Shown: positions 8,530 to 17,537, counted from the first letter of the stretch. The stretch is 64,000 nt of DNA from Candidatus Aenigmatarchaeota archaeon (GCA_016187335.1 JACPJW010000001.1:468170-532169); one strand, 5' to 3'. Notes: generated from the sequence alone by a model not told the origin. Numbers and translations are program-made.

Positions 8530-9351
8530 ATGGAAAGAAAAATATTTTTAAAAATATTTTTTCTTATTGCTCTTGCCGTTGCGGCGCTGGGATGCATTTC
8601 TTTCGGAGGCGTCACGAAGCTGAGCAGCGGCACGCTTGTCATGAAGATAACTGCGGACCCGCCTGAAGTCTTCATTGACGGCCTGAGCAATGTATACGTT
8701 GACGTGGCCAACAAAGATGTGAAGACGCTGGAATCGGTAAGCATAGACGTGTTTGAAACAGGCTTAATGGACAGGAGCGGGGACTGCAGGCAGTCCGTTT
8801 CCGAGATGAAGCCGAACCAGTCGTTCACGGTGAAGTGCATGCTCAGGGCAAGGACGGAAATAACAAGCAGTGAAGTGAGCAATGATGTCCATGCCCGCGC
8901 AAAGTTCAGCGCGGTGCTGAGCATTCTGCAGCCCGTTGACTTTATCAGCAGCGACTGGTACGAGCGCCAGCGCCTTCTGGGCCTGCAGCTGAAGCCGAGA
9001 AAATTCGCTTATGCCGACCAGAATCTGCAAGCAACAGTTGAGTTCAGCGACAACATGCCCTTTGTGGTGCGCGAAGGCAAAAAATACTACATGTACATAA
9101 CGGTTGAGAATGTAGGCGGCGGAATCATGAGCCAGATAGAGCCGCCTAAAATAGAATACGTTGACAAGTCGGCAAGAATAGCAAGGGAATGCGTGTTCGA
9201 AAAATTGCTTATAGTGGGGAAGAAATTCCCGCGCATTGCCTGCGAAATCACCCCGCCTGAAACGGATACGCAGAAGACTGTTGATTTAATATTGAACATA
9301 GGGTATAATTATGACATCAGGGATTCTGTTGTCGTGAAAATAAAGAAGTGA
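8530..9351 (+). CDS. Envelope lipoprotein, second of four tandem paralogs
   Basis: 273 residues from the ATG at 8530; an earlier in-frame ATG at 8473 would put 19 polar residues before the signal peptide. The hydrophobic leader ends in the lipobox ALGC (Cys at about residue 22). Two beta-sandwich-like repeats follow (VFIDGLSNVYVDVANKDVK and KKYYMYITVENVGGG), so it is the shortest paralog and lacks the Cys-rich insert of its neighbours. Same strand and 72 bases behind the 7036 gene, 1 base before the next gene at 9353: one operon. Confidence 0.75.
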   Translation: MERKIFLKIFFLIALAVAALGCISFGGVTKLSSGTLVMKITADPPEVFIDGLSNVYVDVANKDVKTLESVSIDVFETGLMDRSGDCRQSVSEMKPNQSFTVKCMLRARTEITSSEVSNDVHARAKFSAVLSILQPVDFISSDWYERQRLLGLQLKPRKFAYADQNLQATVEFSDNMPFVVREGKKYYMYITVENVGGGIMSQIEPPKIEYVDKSARIARECVFEKLLIVGKKFPRIACEITPPETDTQKTVDLILNIGYNYDIRDSVVVKIKK

Positions 9352-9352
9352 T

Positions 9353-10825
9353 ATGATGAAGCAGAAAAAAAATCGCCTGTACTTTTTTCGTTTTGACGGA
9401 AAAAAATCTCTAGCACTTCTTCTTCTTATTATTTTTCTCGCGCTTGGGTGCGTGCAGAAGCAGGTGAAGACAGATCCCAACGACGGGCTGAAGATATCGG
9501 AGTTCGTCATAGACCCGGACGATGTCGAGGGCTCGGATTATTTCTGGATATCCGCCCTGGTTGAGAACGTCGGCGGCACAACGGCAAGGAATGCGGAAGT
9601 CCAGGTTTACGGGATTTCATGGAAGGAAGAGAAAGTGACTTTGTTTTCCAGCAAGGAATTAAGGCCCCCCGAGCCGGAAAGGAACGTGGAAGGAGGAGTC
9701 GCTTTCGGCCAGAGGCGCATCCAGGCTCCGCAGCTTCCCGAAGGCATAACACACAAATTCAATTTCGTCGCCCGCGCATTATATGATTACTCAACGTCAG
9801 CTGTCACCCAGATTCCTGTAATGAGCAAGACGGAGTTTGACAGGCAGAAGCTGAGGGGCAGCGTACTGCCTGCGCTGAAAATAACAAACACAAACGCGCC
9901 GATAAAGATTGACATGAGCGGCGGGAGCCCGATAATCGCCGAGGAAGAGGATTCAGGGGAATTCTTTTTCAAGATACACCTGAAGAATACGGGGAGCGGA
10001 ATTCCGATAACCAACGGCGTTACAGGTCTCATAACAGGAACCGTAAGCATAGAGGGCGGCGGCAGGTTCAAGGAGTGCCTTGGGGTTAAAGACACGAGCA
10101 AGATAAAGCTGCCGGTTGATTCTTCCGGCATCCTTCTGAGGCGCGGCGAATCGGTGACATTGCCCTGCTCTATTGAGCTTGATACTTCAAGGTGGGAGCA
10201 GATACCGCAGGGGGCGCTTCTGATAAGGTTTGAACTTACTTACAGGTATTTCACGGAAAATGAAGGGCAGCTTGTCGTTCACGGAAGAAGGCTGCGCAAG
10301 GGAGGAGAAACAGAGCCGGTCCCGACCGCTCCGAGCCGCGTGCCTTCGGATGTATTCCAGACGTCGACTCAATGCTATGCCCAGAAGGGCAGTTGCGTCA
10401 GCGGCGAGTGCAGCATTGACGAAGAGCAGATAGGATACTGCGGAAATTTCAATGTAGTCTGCTGCAGGGCGCTTACGGAACCGGTCCCGGCGCCGACAGA
10501 GCCAGTACCTGCAAAGCCCACAGAGCCTGCGGAACCCACACCTTCAAAGCCTTCGTACTGCGATGTTCTTACATTCTGTGGCCCCAGGCCGGCTGACGAA
10601 AAGTGCAATCTGGATGACCAGGGCGGCCTCTACAGGTCAGGGGCATCCAGGCCGTTCGGGACATTCTGCAATTTTGACAGCAAAGGAGATTATTTCATAG
10701 GCAGTATGCAGTCGTGGTTCAGGTGCGTTTCAGGATGTTACGACGACATCTACATAGACAAATACGACACGCCTATTCGCATAAAGGTGCCAGAATTCAA
10801 CGAGTGCAGGCCTGAGTGCAAATGA
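9353..10825 (+). CDS. Envelope lipoprotein with clip-like disulfide module, third paralog
   Basis: 490 residues; ATG at 9353 directly after the previous stop, with a second ATG at 9356. Signal peptide ends in LALGC. After VQKQVKTDPNDGLKISEF, shared almost exactly with the 10887 protein, come two beta domains (VENVGGTTARNAEVQVYG; FFKIHLKNTGSGIP) and the block IPVMSKTEFDRQK...PIKI...SPII that also occurs in 10887 and in the transglycosylase at the left edge. The C-terminus adds a six-Cys unit (C-x6-C-x4-C-x9-C-x6-CC, near residues 343-372), a Pro/Thr/Glu linker and another Cys-rich unit. Extracellular, membrane-anchored; function unknown. Confidence 0.75.
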   Translation: MMKQKKNRLYFFRFDGKKSLALLLLIIFLALGCVQKQVKTDPNDGLKISEFVIDPDDVEGSDYFWISALVENVGGTTARNAEVQVYGISWKEEKVTLFSSKELRPPEPERNVEGGVAFGQRRIQAPQLPEGITHKFNFVARALYDYSTSAVTQIPVMSKTEFDRQKLRGSVLPALKITNTNAPIKIDMSGGSPIIAEEEDSGEFFFKIHLKNTGSGIPITNGVTGLITGTVSIEGGGRFKECLGVKDTSKIKLPVDSSGILLRRGESVTLPCSIELDTSRWEQIPQGALLIRFELTYRYFTENEGQLVVHGRRLRKGGETEPVPTAPSRVPSDVFQTSTQCYAQKGSCVSGECSIDEEQIGYCGNFNVVCCRALTEPVPAPTEPVPAKPTEPAEPTPSKPSYCDVLTFCGPRPADEKCNLDDQGGLYRSGASRPFGTFCNFDSKGDYFIGSMQSWFRCVSGCYDDIYIDKYDTPIRIKVPEFNECRPECK

Positions 10826-10886
10826 TTGATGCAATGCGGCCTAGATAAAAAAACTATTTAAGCGACCTCTGAGAAAAGATTAATTG

Positions 10887-12107
10887 GTGCCGCGAGTGAG
10901 AAATTATACCATAATATTTCTTCTGATTGCTGCTGTTGCCGTGTCCGGATGCGTGCAGGGAAAGCAGGTTAAGACGGACGACAACAACGGCCTGGTCATA
11001 AACTCGTTCACAGCAGAGCCGAAGACGGCTTTTCCTACGGATTCAGTCAGCTTCTTCCTGGATGCGGAGAACGTAGGCAGCTTTACTTCTGAATGCGCAA
11101 GGGCGCAGTTGTTCAATGTAGACAGCTGGCGCCTTACTGACGGAAGAAAGGTCAGCGACGAGCTTGAGGGCGTTCCTTTCCGTGGAGTCCAAGTAAGCCC
11201 GGGAGGAATTAGCATAAACATAGTGTTCGGCAGGCCCGTAAGCGTGAGCGTGAACATCCCGTTCGGCGACGCGGATCCAATCAAGCAGCAGTTCAAGGAC
11301 GTCCTGTGCGGCTTCAACAGCCTCGGCTCGTTCAGCGACCAGCTTGTCAAGACGGACATTGATATTCTTCCTCCTGATGTTGACAGGAACAGGGCGGGCA
11401 AGATATTTGCGACGTCATGGACTTTGTTCCCGCCCGTGCTTCCCGAGGGCGTTTCAACCACATTCAATCCGAAGGCGCGCGTTTATTACCTTTATCAGAG
11501 CAACGCCATTGCGAAAATACCTGTCCTCTCAATAAACGAATTCAGGAGAAGGCAGAATACCGGCCAGGACACAACGCTTGTCGCGGACATCTCCAACCAG
11601 CACTCGCCCGTAAAAATCGCGCTGACAAGGGGAGGGGACAGGCCCATAGTTGTTGACACGAACCCGAAGCTCCTGCAGAATTTCAATACGCAGAAAGAGC
11701 GCTCTACGTTTGTCTTTGAGATGCAGAACGTCGGCAACGGCTTCGTAACACCCGCTGAATTCATAGACGGCAAGCAGGGCGGATTCATTTTCGGCAAAAT
11801 AATTCTTGACGGAACCGGCGTTGAGTTCTCCGATTGCCTAGGCGTCACGGAAGACCAGCACACCAAGGAAGTTATCGTATCAGGAGATAATGCTTTGCTG
11901 CTGAAGATGCGCTCCGACAAGAAAGTTCCTTTTGCCTGTACCATAGCCGTGGACAGGAACGTATGGCAGACGCTCCCGCAGGGCGAAGTGACTCTTAGAT
12001 TCCAGATGTTCTATGTTTACAATGTAGATGCAGAGGCTCCTGTGAAGGTCGTAGGCGTTGAGTCAGGGCAGACGGTGGAAGAAGTCGAAACAGGGCCGCC
12101 GGGATAA
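10887..12107 (+). CDS. Envelope lipoprotein, fourth paralog
   Basis: About 406 residues. The start is uncertain: TTG at 10884, GTG at 10887 and GTG at 10896 are all in frame and no ATG exists before the lipobox (VAVSGC). The mature N-terminus VQGKQVKTDDNNGLVINSF is nearly the same as in the 9353 protein. Two beta domains follow, with YYLYQSNAIAKIPVLSINEF and PIVVD matching the transglycosylase gene at 3-2018 better than any other neighbour. It lacks the C-terminal Cys modules. A GATTAATT-type AT-rich patch upstream may be its own promoter, as 61 bases separate it from the 9353 gene. Confidence 0.7.
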   Translation: MPRVRNYTIIFLLIAAVAVSGCVQGKQVKTDDNNGLVINSFTAEPKTAFPTDSVSFFLDAENVGSFTSECARAQLFNVDSWRLTDGRKVSDELEGVPFRGVQVSPGGISINIVFGRPVSVSVNIPFGDADPIKQQFKDVLCGFNSLGSFSDQLVKTDIDILPPDVDRNRAGKIFATSWTLFPPVLPEGVSTTFNPKARVYYLYQSNAIAKIPVLSINEFRRRQNTGQDTTLVADISNQHSPVKIALTRGGDRPIVVDTNPKLLQNFNTQKERSTFVFEMQNVGNGFVTPAEFIDGKQGGFIFGKIILDGTGVEFSDCLGVTEDQHTKEVIVSGDNALLLKMRSDKKVPFACTIAVDRNVWQTLPQGEVTLRFQMFYVYNVDAEAPVKVVGVESGQTVEEVETGPPG

Positions 12108-12163
12108 AAACAAGATGAAATCGTTCTGCTTATTCTCTTATTCCAGCGTTATTTCTTTCCGCT

Positions 12164-13465
12164 TTACTTTGATAAAAATTCCCCCAGATTCTTCTGCGTT
12201 TTTTTGTAAGATTCCGTTTCCTTTTGGTACAACTTTTTGGAAAAGTTGTTTTTCTGAAAAGTTTCACCTATTACAGGCTTTCCGTAAACGCCGTCGTATC
12301 CTGGAATTACTTTGATATTGCCGTTCCTGTTTTTTATGATTGCATCGGCAATTTTCTCGTCAACAATTTTTGACAAGTCATTTTCTTCAACATTTAATAA
12401 GATGTTGAATTCATTCCCAAAACGATTAATCAATTTATTGTAGACTTCCCATACTTTCTTGCTGAACGTTTCCGTACTTAGAGTAACTGCAATTAACTCA
12501 TTCAAAGGAATAAATTTCTTGAACGGAACGGCATTTTCAGGGACGAAGCCTTCTTCCCTGTCGGCCAGTTCTTCCACCCGGTGAAGCACGCCTATTGTTA
12601 ATTCTTTCAGACATTTCGGGCACAAATTATTATTAGCGATTGATTCTTTTGGAGGCAGCGATACGCCGCAGTTCCTGTGACCATCATAATGATATTTTCC
12701 CTCTTCCGGAAAAAATTCTAATGTCATCAAAAATTTTTCTTTGTCTTTGGCTCTGATTATGTCAATGAGTTCTTTGTACGTTATCTCTTTCATATCAAAT
12801 ACACAACATTCTCTTCCTAAGCGCCAAGGCCAATGAGAATGGGCATCGGAAAAAGACAAAATAGCTAAATCATCCAGTTCAGAAATTCTCCAGTTCATAG
12901 AGGGGTCGGAAGATAGACCTGTCTCGATAGCATGTATATGATTTAGATGGTCGCCAAAACAGTCCTTTATAGAATTGAAACCGGACTGGGAACCGTAAAG
13001 ACTGAAGAACGGAGTCCATATGTGTGCAGGTATGATTTCTATATCCTTGGAAATGCTCATCAGATTTTCAACTAGTTCCATAGAATTGAACCCGAATATT
13101 GGACGGCCGTCATAGTCGCGCCTTCCTTTCCTGTCAAGCCATTCGTTTATCTGGTCGACTACCTCGAAATTAGGAGCAAGAATTATGTGATGTATGCGGT
13201 ATTGTTTTCTGCCCTGCGTATAAATCAGGGAAATCTCTACCGAGAGCATAAAATTCATCCCAGCGTATTCATAGATGCCCTCGGAATGCTCAGAAAGATT
13301 TTGTTTCAGATGCTCCAGCCATTTCGGGTGAGTGAAGTCCGCACTACCCATCAGATTGAGGCCCTTTATTCTTCCATATTTAGCAATGTTATCAAGATCC
13401 AGATCCTTGGATGTCGCACGGGAATATTTAGAATGTAAATGTAAGTCAGCATAAACTATGGTCAT
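12164..13465 (-). CDS. Endonuclease Q (EndoQ), PHP-domain DNA repair nuclease
   Basis: 433 residues. The PHP-type metal motif DLHLHSKYS opens the protein, followed by KGLNLMGSADFTHPKWLEHL, then further metal ligands (HIIL, PAHIW, SFSDAHSHWPWRLG). The C-terminal zinc/helix part has HRNCGVSLPP...LCPKC and GVLHRVEELADREEG, the hallmark of EndoQ in Thermococcales. EndoQ nicks DNA 5' of deaminated bases (hypoxanthine, uracil, xanthine) and abasic sites. The last 30 or so residues (FQKNNFSKKLYQKETES and on) are a Lys-rich tail whose DNA resembles the hairpin repeats found between genes elsewhere in the window. Convergent with the lipoprotein operon. Confidence 0.85.
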   Translation of the reverse strand: MTIVYADLHLHSKYSRATSKDLDLDNIAKYGRIKGLNLMGSADFTHPKWLEHLKQNLSEHSEGIYEYAGMNFMLSVEISLIYTQGRKQYRIHHIILAPNFEVVDQINEWLDRKGRRDYDGRPIFGFNSMELVENLMSISKDIEIIPAHIWTPFFSLYGSQSGFNSIKDCFGDHLNHIHAIETGLSSDPSMNWRISELDDLAILSFSDAHSHWPWRLGRECCVFDMKEITYKELIDIIRAKDKEKFLMTLEFFPEEGKYHYDGHRNCGVSLPPKESIANNNLCPKCLKELTIGVLHRVEELADREEGFVPENAVPFKKFIPLNELIAVTLSTETFSKKVWEVYNKLINRFGNEFNILLNVEENDLSKIVDEKIADAIIKNRNGNIKVIPGYDGVYGKPVIGETFQKNNFSKKLYQKETESYKKTQKNLGEFLSK

Positions 13466-13593
13466 TTTTTATCTTCTCCACTAAACTTTCATCAGAAAGG
13501 TCGAACTGATTAAGATCATTATAAGTGTTCGCAAATAAACGATTTAAATAAATTTTGCACCCCTATTAGAATTATCAACTGAGTGATTTGAAC

Positions 13594-13800
13594 ATGGCAA
13601 AAGACGATTACATGCGGATAGTGAAGATAGTGCTTGTGATACTTCTGGTCATACTGGTATTCTCGCTGATTTCCAGCATCATCGAGCTTGTAATCGGCAG
13701 CTCCATAGGAAAAATTCTCACGGCGATCATCATGATTCTTGCCGTTCTTTGGCTTCTCAGCGACGAAGGCCAGAGGAAAATCAGGGATATGGTAGATTAA
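13594..13800 (+). CDS. Small two-helix membrane protein
   Basis: 68 residues, ATG at 13594 (a TTG two codons earlier is the alternative). Two hydrophobic helices (about residues 8-30 and 37-58) separated by GSSIG, with a charged C-terminal end. A TATA-like GATTTAAATAA lies near 13540. No family recognised; small proteins of this kind are common in archaeal genomes and may be membrane stress or partner subunits. It converges on glyA with a 4-base gap. Confidence 0.55.
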   Translation: MAKDDYMRIVKIVLVILLVILVFSLISSIIELVIGSSIGKILTAIIMILAVLWLLSDEGQRKIRDMVD

Positions 13801-13804
13801 GCCT

Positions 13805-15073
13805 TCAGCTGTAAAAAATAAAATTACTGCACAGTTCCCTGACGTCAGCATCAATTCTTTCCTTTGCTGCTGAATCGCTGCGCAATTCTATCGCCTTTGC
13901 AATGAATTCAGCCACGGCTTTCATCTCGCTTTCCTTCATGCCACGTGTTGTCAGAAAAGGTGTTCCCAGCCTTATGCCTGATGGATCAAAAGGCTTCCTC
14001 GGGTCGAAAGGAATCATGTTCTTGTTCACGGTGATGCCCACCTCGTCCAGGGCGGTTTCAGCTTCCTTGCCTGTGATGTTCTTGCCGCGCAGGTCAAGGA
14101 CCATCAGGTGGTTTTCCGTCCCGCCCGTGACAATATCAAAGCCGTAGTCCATGAGGGAACCAGCGAGCGCTTTTGCATTGCGCACTATTTGCTTGGCGTA
14201 TTCGGCGAAAGCAGGCGTTGCCGCTTCTTTCAGCGCAACTGCTATGCCTGCTGTCGTGTGGTTGTGCGGCCCGCCCTGCAATCCGGGAAATATGGCGCGG
14301 TCAATCAGTGTAGGTATATTCTCCTTGCTCCGCTCAGCGGCCTTCAGCGGCTCCGAAGGATTCCCGTTGCATAAAATCATAGCTCCCCGCGGGCCCCGCA
14401 ACGTCTTGTGCGTTGTAGTTGTTGTGACGTCAGCGTAGCCCACAGGCGACGGGTGAACGCCTCCCACAATCAGGCCGGCTATATGCGCAATGTCTGCGAC
14501 AAGAAAAGCGTCTGCGGACAGGGCAATTTCTGAAAGCCGCTTGAAGTCAATTATCCTTGAATAAGCCGTGGCTCCGCAGAAAATTAATTTTGGCTTCTCT
14601 TTTTTCGCCATGCTTTCTATCAAATCATAATCAAGCCACCCGTCCTGCGTTGTTGCGTAAGGAACGGAAACATAATATTTTGCCGAAAAATTCACGGCGG
14701 CGCCGTGCGTAAGGTGCCCGCCGTGTGAAATGCTCATGCCCATCAATTTCTCGCCGGGATTGAGCAATGCAAAGCAGACAGCATGGTTAGCGGGGCTTCC
14801 GGAATAAGGCTGCACGTTGGCATGGCTTACGCCGAACAGTTTCTTCGCCCTTTCTATTGCAATGCTTTCTATTTCGTCAATGAAGACGTTTCCGCCGTAA
14901 TACCTTTTTCCCGGATAGCCTTCGGAGTATTTGTTTGTAAGGACAGAGCCCATTGCCTCCAGAACCGCTGGCGATACAAGATTCTCAGAAGGAATTAACT
15001 CAAGTCCGTTCATCTGCCGCTGCTTTTCCTTTTCAATTAAAGCATCTATGTGCGGGTCCGTTTCCCTAAGCAT
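13805..15073 (-). CDS. glyA: Serine hydroxymethyltransferase
   Basis: 422 residues from the ATG at 15073; the 14 codons upstream of it (MDSSLKYFG...) are an unlikely extension. PLP enzyme that converts serine plus tetrahydrofolate (or tetrahydromethanopterin in some archaea) to glycine and the methylene-C1 carrier. Seen: NGLELIPSENLVSPAV near the start, VQPYSGSPAN, the substrate region PGEKLMGMSISHGGHLTHG, DIAHIAGL, and the PLP-lysine motif TTTTHKTLRGPRG. Length is normal for the family. It is divergent from thyA, with about 150 bases between the starts, and supplies the C1 unit that ThyA uses. Confidence 0.95.
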   Translation of the reverse strand: MLRETDPHIDALIEKEKQRQMNGLELIPSENLVSPAVLEAMGSVLTNKYSEGYPGKRYYGGNVFIDEIESIAIERAKKLFGVSHANVQPYSGSPANHAVCFALLNPGEKLMGMSISHGGHLTHGAAVNFSAKYYVSVPYATTQDGWLDYDLIESMAKKEKPKLIFCGATAYSRIIDFKRLSEIALSADAFLVADIAHIAGLIVGGVHPSPVGYADVTTTTTHKTLRGPRGAMILCNGNPSEPLKAAERSKENIPTLIDRAIFPGLQGGPHNHTTAGIAVALKEAATPAFAEYAKQIVRNAKALAGSLMDYGFDIVTGGTENHLMVLDLRGKNITGKEAETALDEVGITVNKNMIPFDPRKPFDPSGIRLGTPFLTTRGMKESEMKAVAEFIAKAIELRSDSAAKERIDADVRELCSNFIFYS

Positions 15074-15227
15074 GCATGAAAATAAACAGCCAAAATATTT
15101 AAGGGAAGAATCCATCAGAACGGAAGCAAAGCAGAATAACAGGCTTCAATTAACAATGATCAGAGCCCGGACATCAGCTTCCGTATGATAATTTCTATTT
15201 TTATATTTTACTTTGATACTATCAGAC

Positions 15228-16049
15228 ATGCAGCAATATCTGGATTTGCTCCGGGAAATATTAGAAAAGGGCGTTGACAGGCCTACCAGAACGGGCATAA
15301 ACACACGCTCCGTTTTCGGCAGGACCATGCGCTTTAAGATGGCTGATGGCTTCCCCGCCGTAACAACGAAAAAACTGGCTTTTGAATCGCTGAAGGCAGA
15401 ATTATTATGGTTCATTTCCGGCAGCAGTGATGTCAAGGAACTGCAAAAGCTCGGCAGCCGCATCTGGGACGCGAATGCCGAGGCGCCTTACTGGAAGCCG
15501 CGCGCTAAGTTTGAAGGGGATGTCGGAAGGATTTACGGCGTTCAGTGGCGCAGATGGCGCGGTCCTGACGGGAAGGAAACAGACCAGCTGAAAAAAACCA
15601 TAGAAAACATAAAGAAGAATCCGGAAAGCCGCCGGCACATAGTCAATGCATGGAACCCAGCGGAGCTTGACCAGATGGCGCTGCCGCCCTGCCACACATT
15701 TTTCCATTTCTATGTTGCTGACGGAAAATTGTCGCTGCTCATGTACCAGCGCAGCTGTGACATGTTCCTGGGAGTGCCTTTTAACATCGCATCTTATTCG
15801 TTGCTGCTTCACATGGTTGCGCAGGTATGTAATTTGCAACCGGATGAGTTTGTTCATGTCCTCGGGGACACACACATTTACCACAACCATTTTGAGCAGG
15901 TAAAAGAGCAGCTGACAAGAAAACCTTTTCCACTTCCGCAGCTGTGGCTGAATCCTGACGTGAAAAACATCGGCGACTTCAGGATGGACGACATAAAGCT
16001 GCTCAACTACCAGCACCACCCGCCGATAAAGGCGCCTATGGCTGTGTGA
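15228..16049 (+). CDS. thyA: Thymidylate synthase ThyA
   Basis: 273 residues from the ATG at 15228 (TTG at 15213 is an in-frame alternative). It methylates dUMP to dTMP with methylene-tetrahydrofolate, releasing dihydrofolate. Seen: RTGINTRSVFGRTMRF, ELLWFISGS, W-rich VQWRRWRGPDG, the catalytic Cys in ALPPCHTFFHFYV, QRSCDMFLGVPFNIASY, and DTHIYHNH. The C-terminus ends in PIKAPMAV, the normal closing segment. With glyA and folA it completes the thymidylate cycle within 3 kb. Its stop overlaps the frame of the next gene, suggesting one transcript with 16061-16669 and folA. Confidence 0.96.
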   Translation: MQQYLDLLREILEKGVDRPTRTGINTRSVFGRTMRFKMADGFPAVTTKKLAFESLKAELLWFISGSSDVKELQKLGSRIWDANAEAPYWKPRAKFEGDVGRIYGVQWRRWRGPDGKETDQLKKTIENIKKNPESRRHIVNAWNPAELDQMALPPCHTFFHFYVADGKLSLLMYQRSCDMFLGVPFNIASYSLLLHMVAQVCNLQPDEFVHVLGDTHIYHNHFEQVKEQLTRKPFPLPQLWLNPDVKNIGDFRMDDIKLLNYQHHPPIKAPMAV

Positions 16050-16060
16050 AAAGGATAATT

Positions 16061-16669
16061 ATGTATTCTAATGATTTTACAAATCGTATACACCAAAAAT
16101 TAATAGAAATCAACGGAAGAATAAAAGCCAACGGCCCATCGCGGCCGGATGGAAGAAATCTGAGAATCCTGCAGAGCATTCATGGCGGGCTTGGGATGAT
16201 ATACAAGCCTTCCTGTAGTTTGGATTTGGAATTGACTAGGCAATCACGGTCAGAATTAGTAAGGCTTGTTGATGATGCTGTTGTGAGGGACCCTGTTGGC
16301 TCGAAACTTTACGAATTTGGATGGCAAGACAAATTACCATCCTATGTAAATGGGGACTGGTTTATTGCAGGCGCGAGGGAGGATTGGAACCGTCTTGGAA
16401 AAACCGGTAAGACAGATTTCAAAAGAAGATATATGATGGTTTCTGACAGCGAAACGTGGGATTTCTTGGACAAAGCTTCAGAAGAAGAGTTGTTCGGGTT
16501 TTACGTTCATACGCAAGCAATATACGAAGAAAAGCAAAAAGCTTTTGACGCCTTGTTCAGAATGGCAGGTCGAAGCATGAAAAAATCAGAATACAAAGAA
16601 TGGGCAGGCAAGTTTGGAATCAAGCTGACGGAAGATTTCTACGTCGGTTATTCATCTGTTCCGTTTTAA
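16061..16669 (+). CDS. Unknown protein between thyA and folA
   Basis: 202 residues from the ATG at 16061; a GTG at 16046 overlaps the thyA stop and is the alternative. Soluble, mixed alpha/beta, rich in Trp and Arg (WQDKLPSYVNGDWFIAGARED), no membrane segment and one Cys. I recognise no family. Its place inside the thyA-folA transcript suggests a role in nucleotide or folate metabolism, or simply an inserted gene; the sequence does not decide. Confidence 0.65.
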   Translation: MYSNDFTNRIHQKLIEINGRIKANGPSRPDGRNLRILQSIHGGLGMIYKPSCSLDLELTRQSRSELVRLVDDAVVRDPVGSKLYEFGWQDKLPSYVNGDWFIAGAREDWNRLGKTGKTDFKRRYMMVSDSETWDFLDKASEEELFGFYVHTQAIYEEKQKAFDALFRMAGRSMKKSEYKEWAGKFGIKLTEDFYVGYSSVPF

Positions 16670-16693
16670 TCCTTTTTTTGATTTAGGTTAAGC

Positions 16694-17182
16694 ATGATCA
16701 TCTCCCTTATCGCCGCCATGGGCAGAAACAGGGTTATAGGCAAGGACAACGGCCAGCCGTGGGACATGCCCGCTGACTGGGCTTATTTCAAAAGAAAAAC
16801 GTTGGGCAAGCCGTGCATCATGGGCAGGAAGACACACGAGGCAATCGGCAAGCCGCTGCCTGAAAGGGCAAACATCATCATAACAAGGGACCGAAATTAC
16901 AAGGCAGAGGGATGCGTAGTTGTCCATTCAATAGACGAAGCGCTCCACGCGGCTCGTGATGCCAAGGAAATAATGGTCATCGGCGGCGCCGAGATATACA
17001 GCCAGTTCCTGATTCATGCGGACAGGCTGTATTTGACTTTCATCGACGAGGATTTCGAAGGCGACGCTTTCTTTCCCCGGTTCAACGAATCGGAATGGAC
17101 CGAGGTCAGCAGGGAAGATCATGAAGCTGACGAGAAAAACCCTTACAAATACAGCTTTGTGACGCTGGAAAGAAAGCGCTGA
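16694..17182 (+). CDS. folA: Dihydrofolate reductase
   Basis: 162 residues, the usual length. It reduces the dihydrofolate left by ThyA to tetrahydrofolate with NADPH. Seen: ISLIAAMGRNRVIGKDNGQPWDMPADWAYFK with the acidic residue at position 27 or so, GKPCIMGRKTHEAIGKPLP, NIIITRD, and the NADPH-binding VIGGAEIYSQFL. It is the last intact gene of the plus-strand thymidylate run; its stop overlaps the first bases of the deaminase remnant on the other strand. Confidence 0.95.
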   Translation: MIISLIAAMGRNRVIGKDNGQPWDMPADWAYFKRKTLGKPCIMGRKTHEAIGKPLPERANIIITRDRNYKAEGCVVVHSIDEALHAARDAKEIMVIGGAEIYSQFLIHADRLYLTFIDEDFEGDAFFPRFNESEWTEVSREDHEADEKNPYKYSFVTLERKR

Positions 17183-17537
17183 TCATTTCCCGAATTTCTC
17201 CAGTTCAATTCCTGCTTCCTTCATCAGTTCCGTTCCAAGCTCGACAGGATAATCCGCTTCTGAAACCCTGCACGATGGCATTTTCCTCTGCATGGTTGCA
17301 CGCGCACTTGTCCAGATCCTCGCCGCTGTTTATCCTGCCTTCTTTCCTGTCCATGCACCTTTTGCAGCCGCCCTCGTTGCAGTTCTTCACGTTGCGCGGC
17401 GTTCCGTTGTAGCCCGTGGAAATAATCTGCTTGTTCTTAACGAGAATCGCCCCTTTCGGCCTGGAAAGGCAGTTGGAGCGGAGCTTAACTGCTTCAGCTA
17501 TGTTCATGAAATACTCGTCCCAGGAAGGTCTTGCCAT
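17183..17537 (-). pseudogene. dCMP deaminase remnant with catalytic deletion and frameshift
   Basis: The N-terminal part is a good deoxycytidylate deaminase: MARPSWDEYFMNIAEAVKLR, GAILVKNKQIISTGYNGTPR, the zinc cluster Cys residues and CNHAEENAI with the catalytic Glu. After that the frame runs to a stop at 17205 with unrelated residues (110 codons in all, against about 150 in the family). In the +1 frame the same DNA continues with RVSEADYPVELGTELMKEAGIELEKF, the normal family C-terminus, to a stop at 17183. The about 35-40 residues between, including the PC-x2-C second zinc motif, are missing. Read as a recent internal deletion with frameshift, so dUMP must come from another route. Confidence 0.75.

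Noticed and set aside
8406-8924. Antisense frame across the 8530 lipoprotein gene
   Set aside because: Its coding strand partner has a clear lipobox and paralogs; the antisense product has no features.
12235-12265. Intergenic hairpin repeat near the EndoQ stop
   Set aside because: It lies inside the EndoQ reading frame, so it was not listed as an intergenic copy; noted as a separate low-interest finding.
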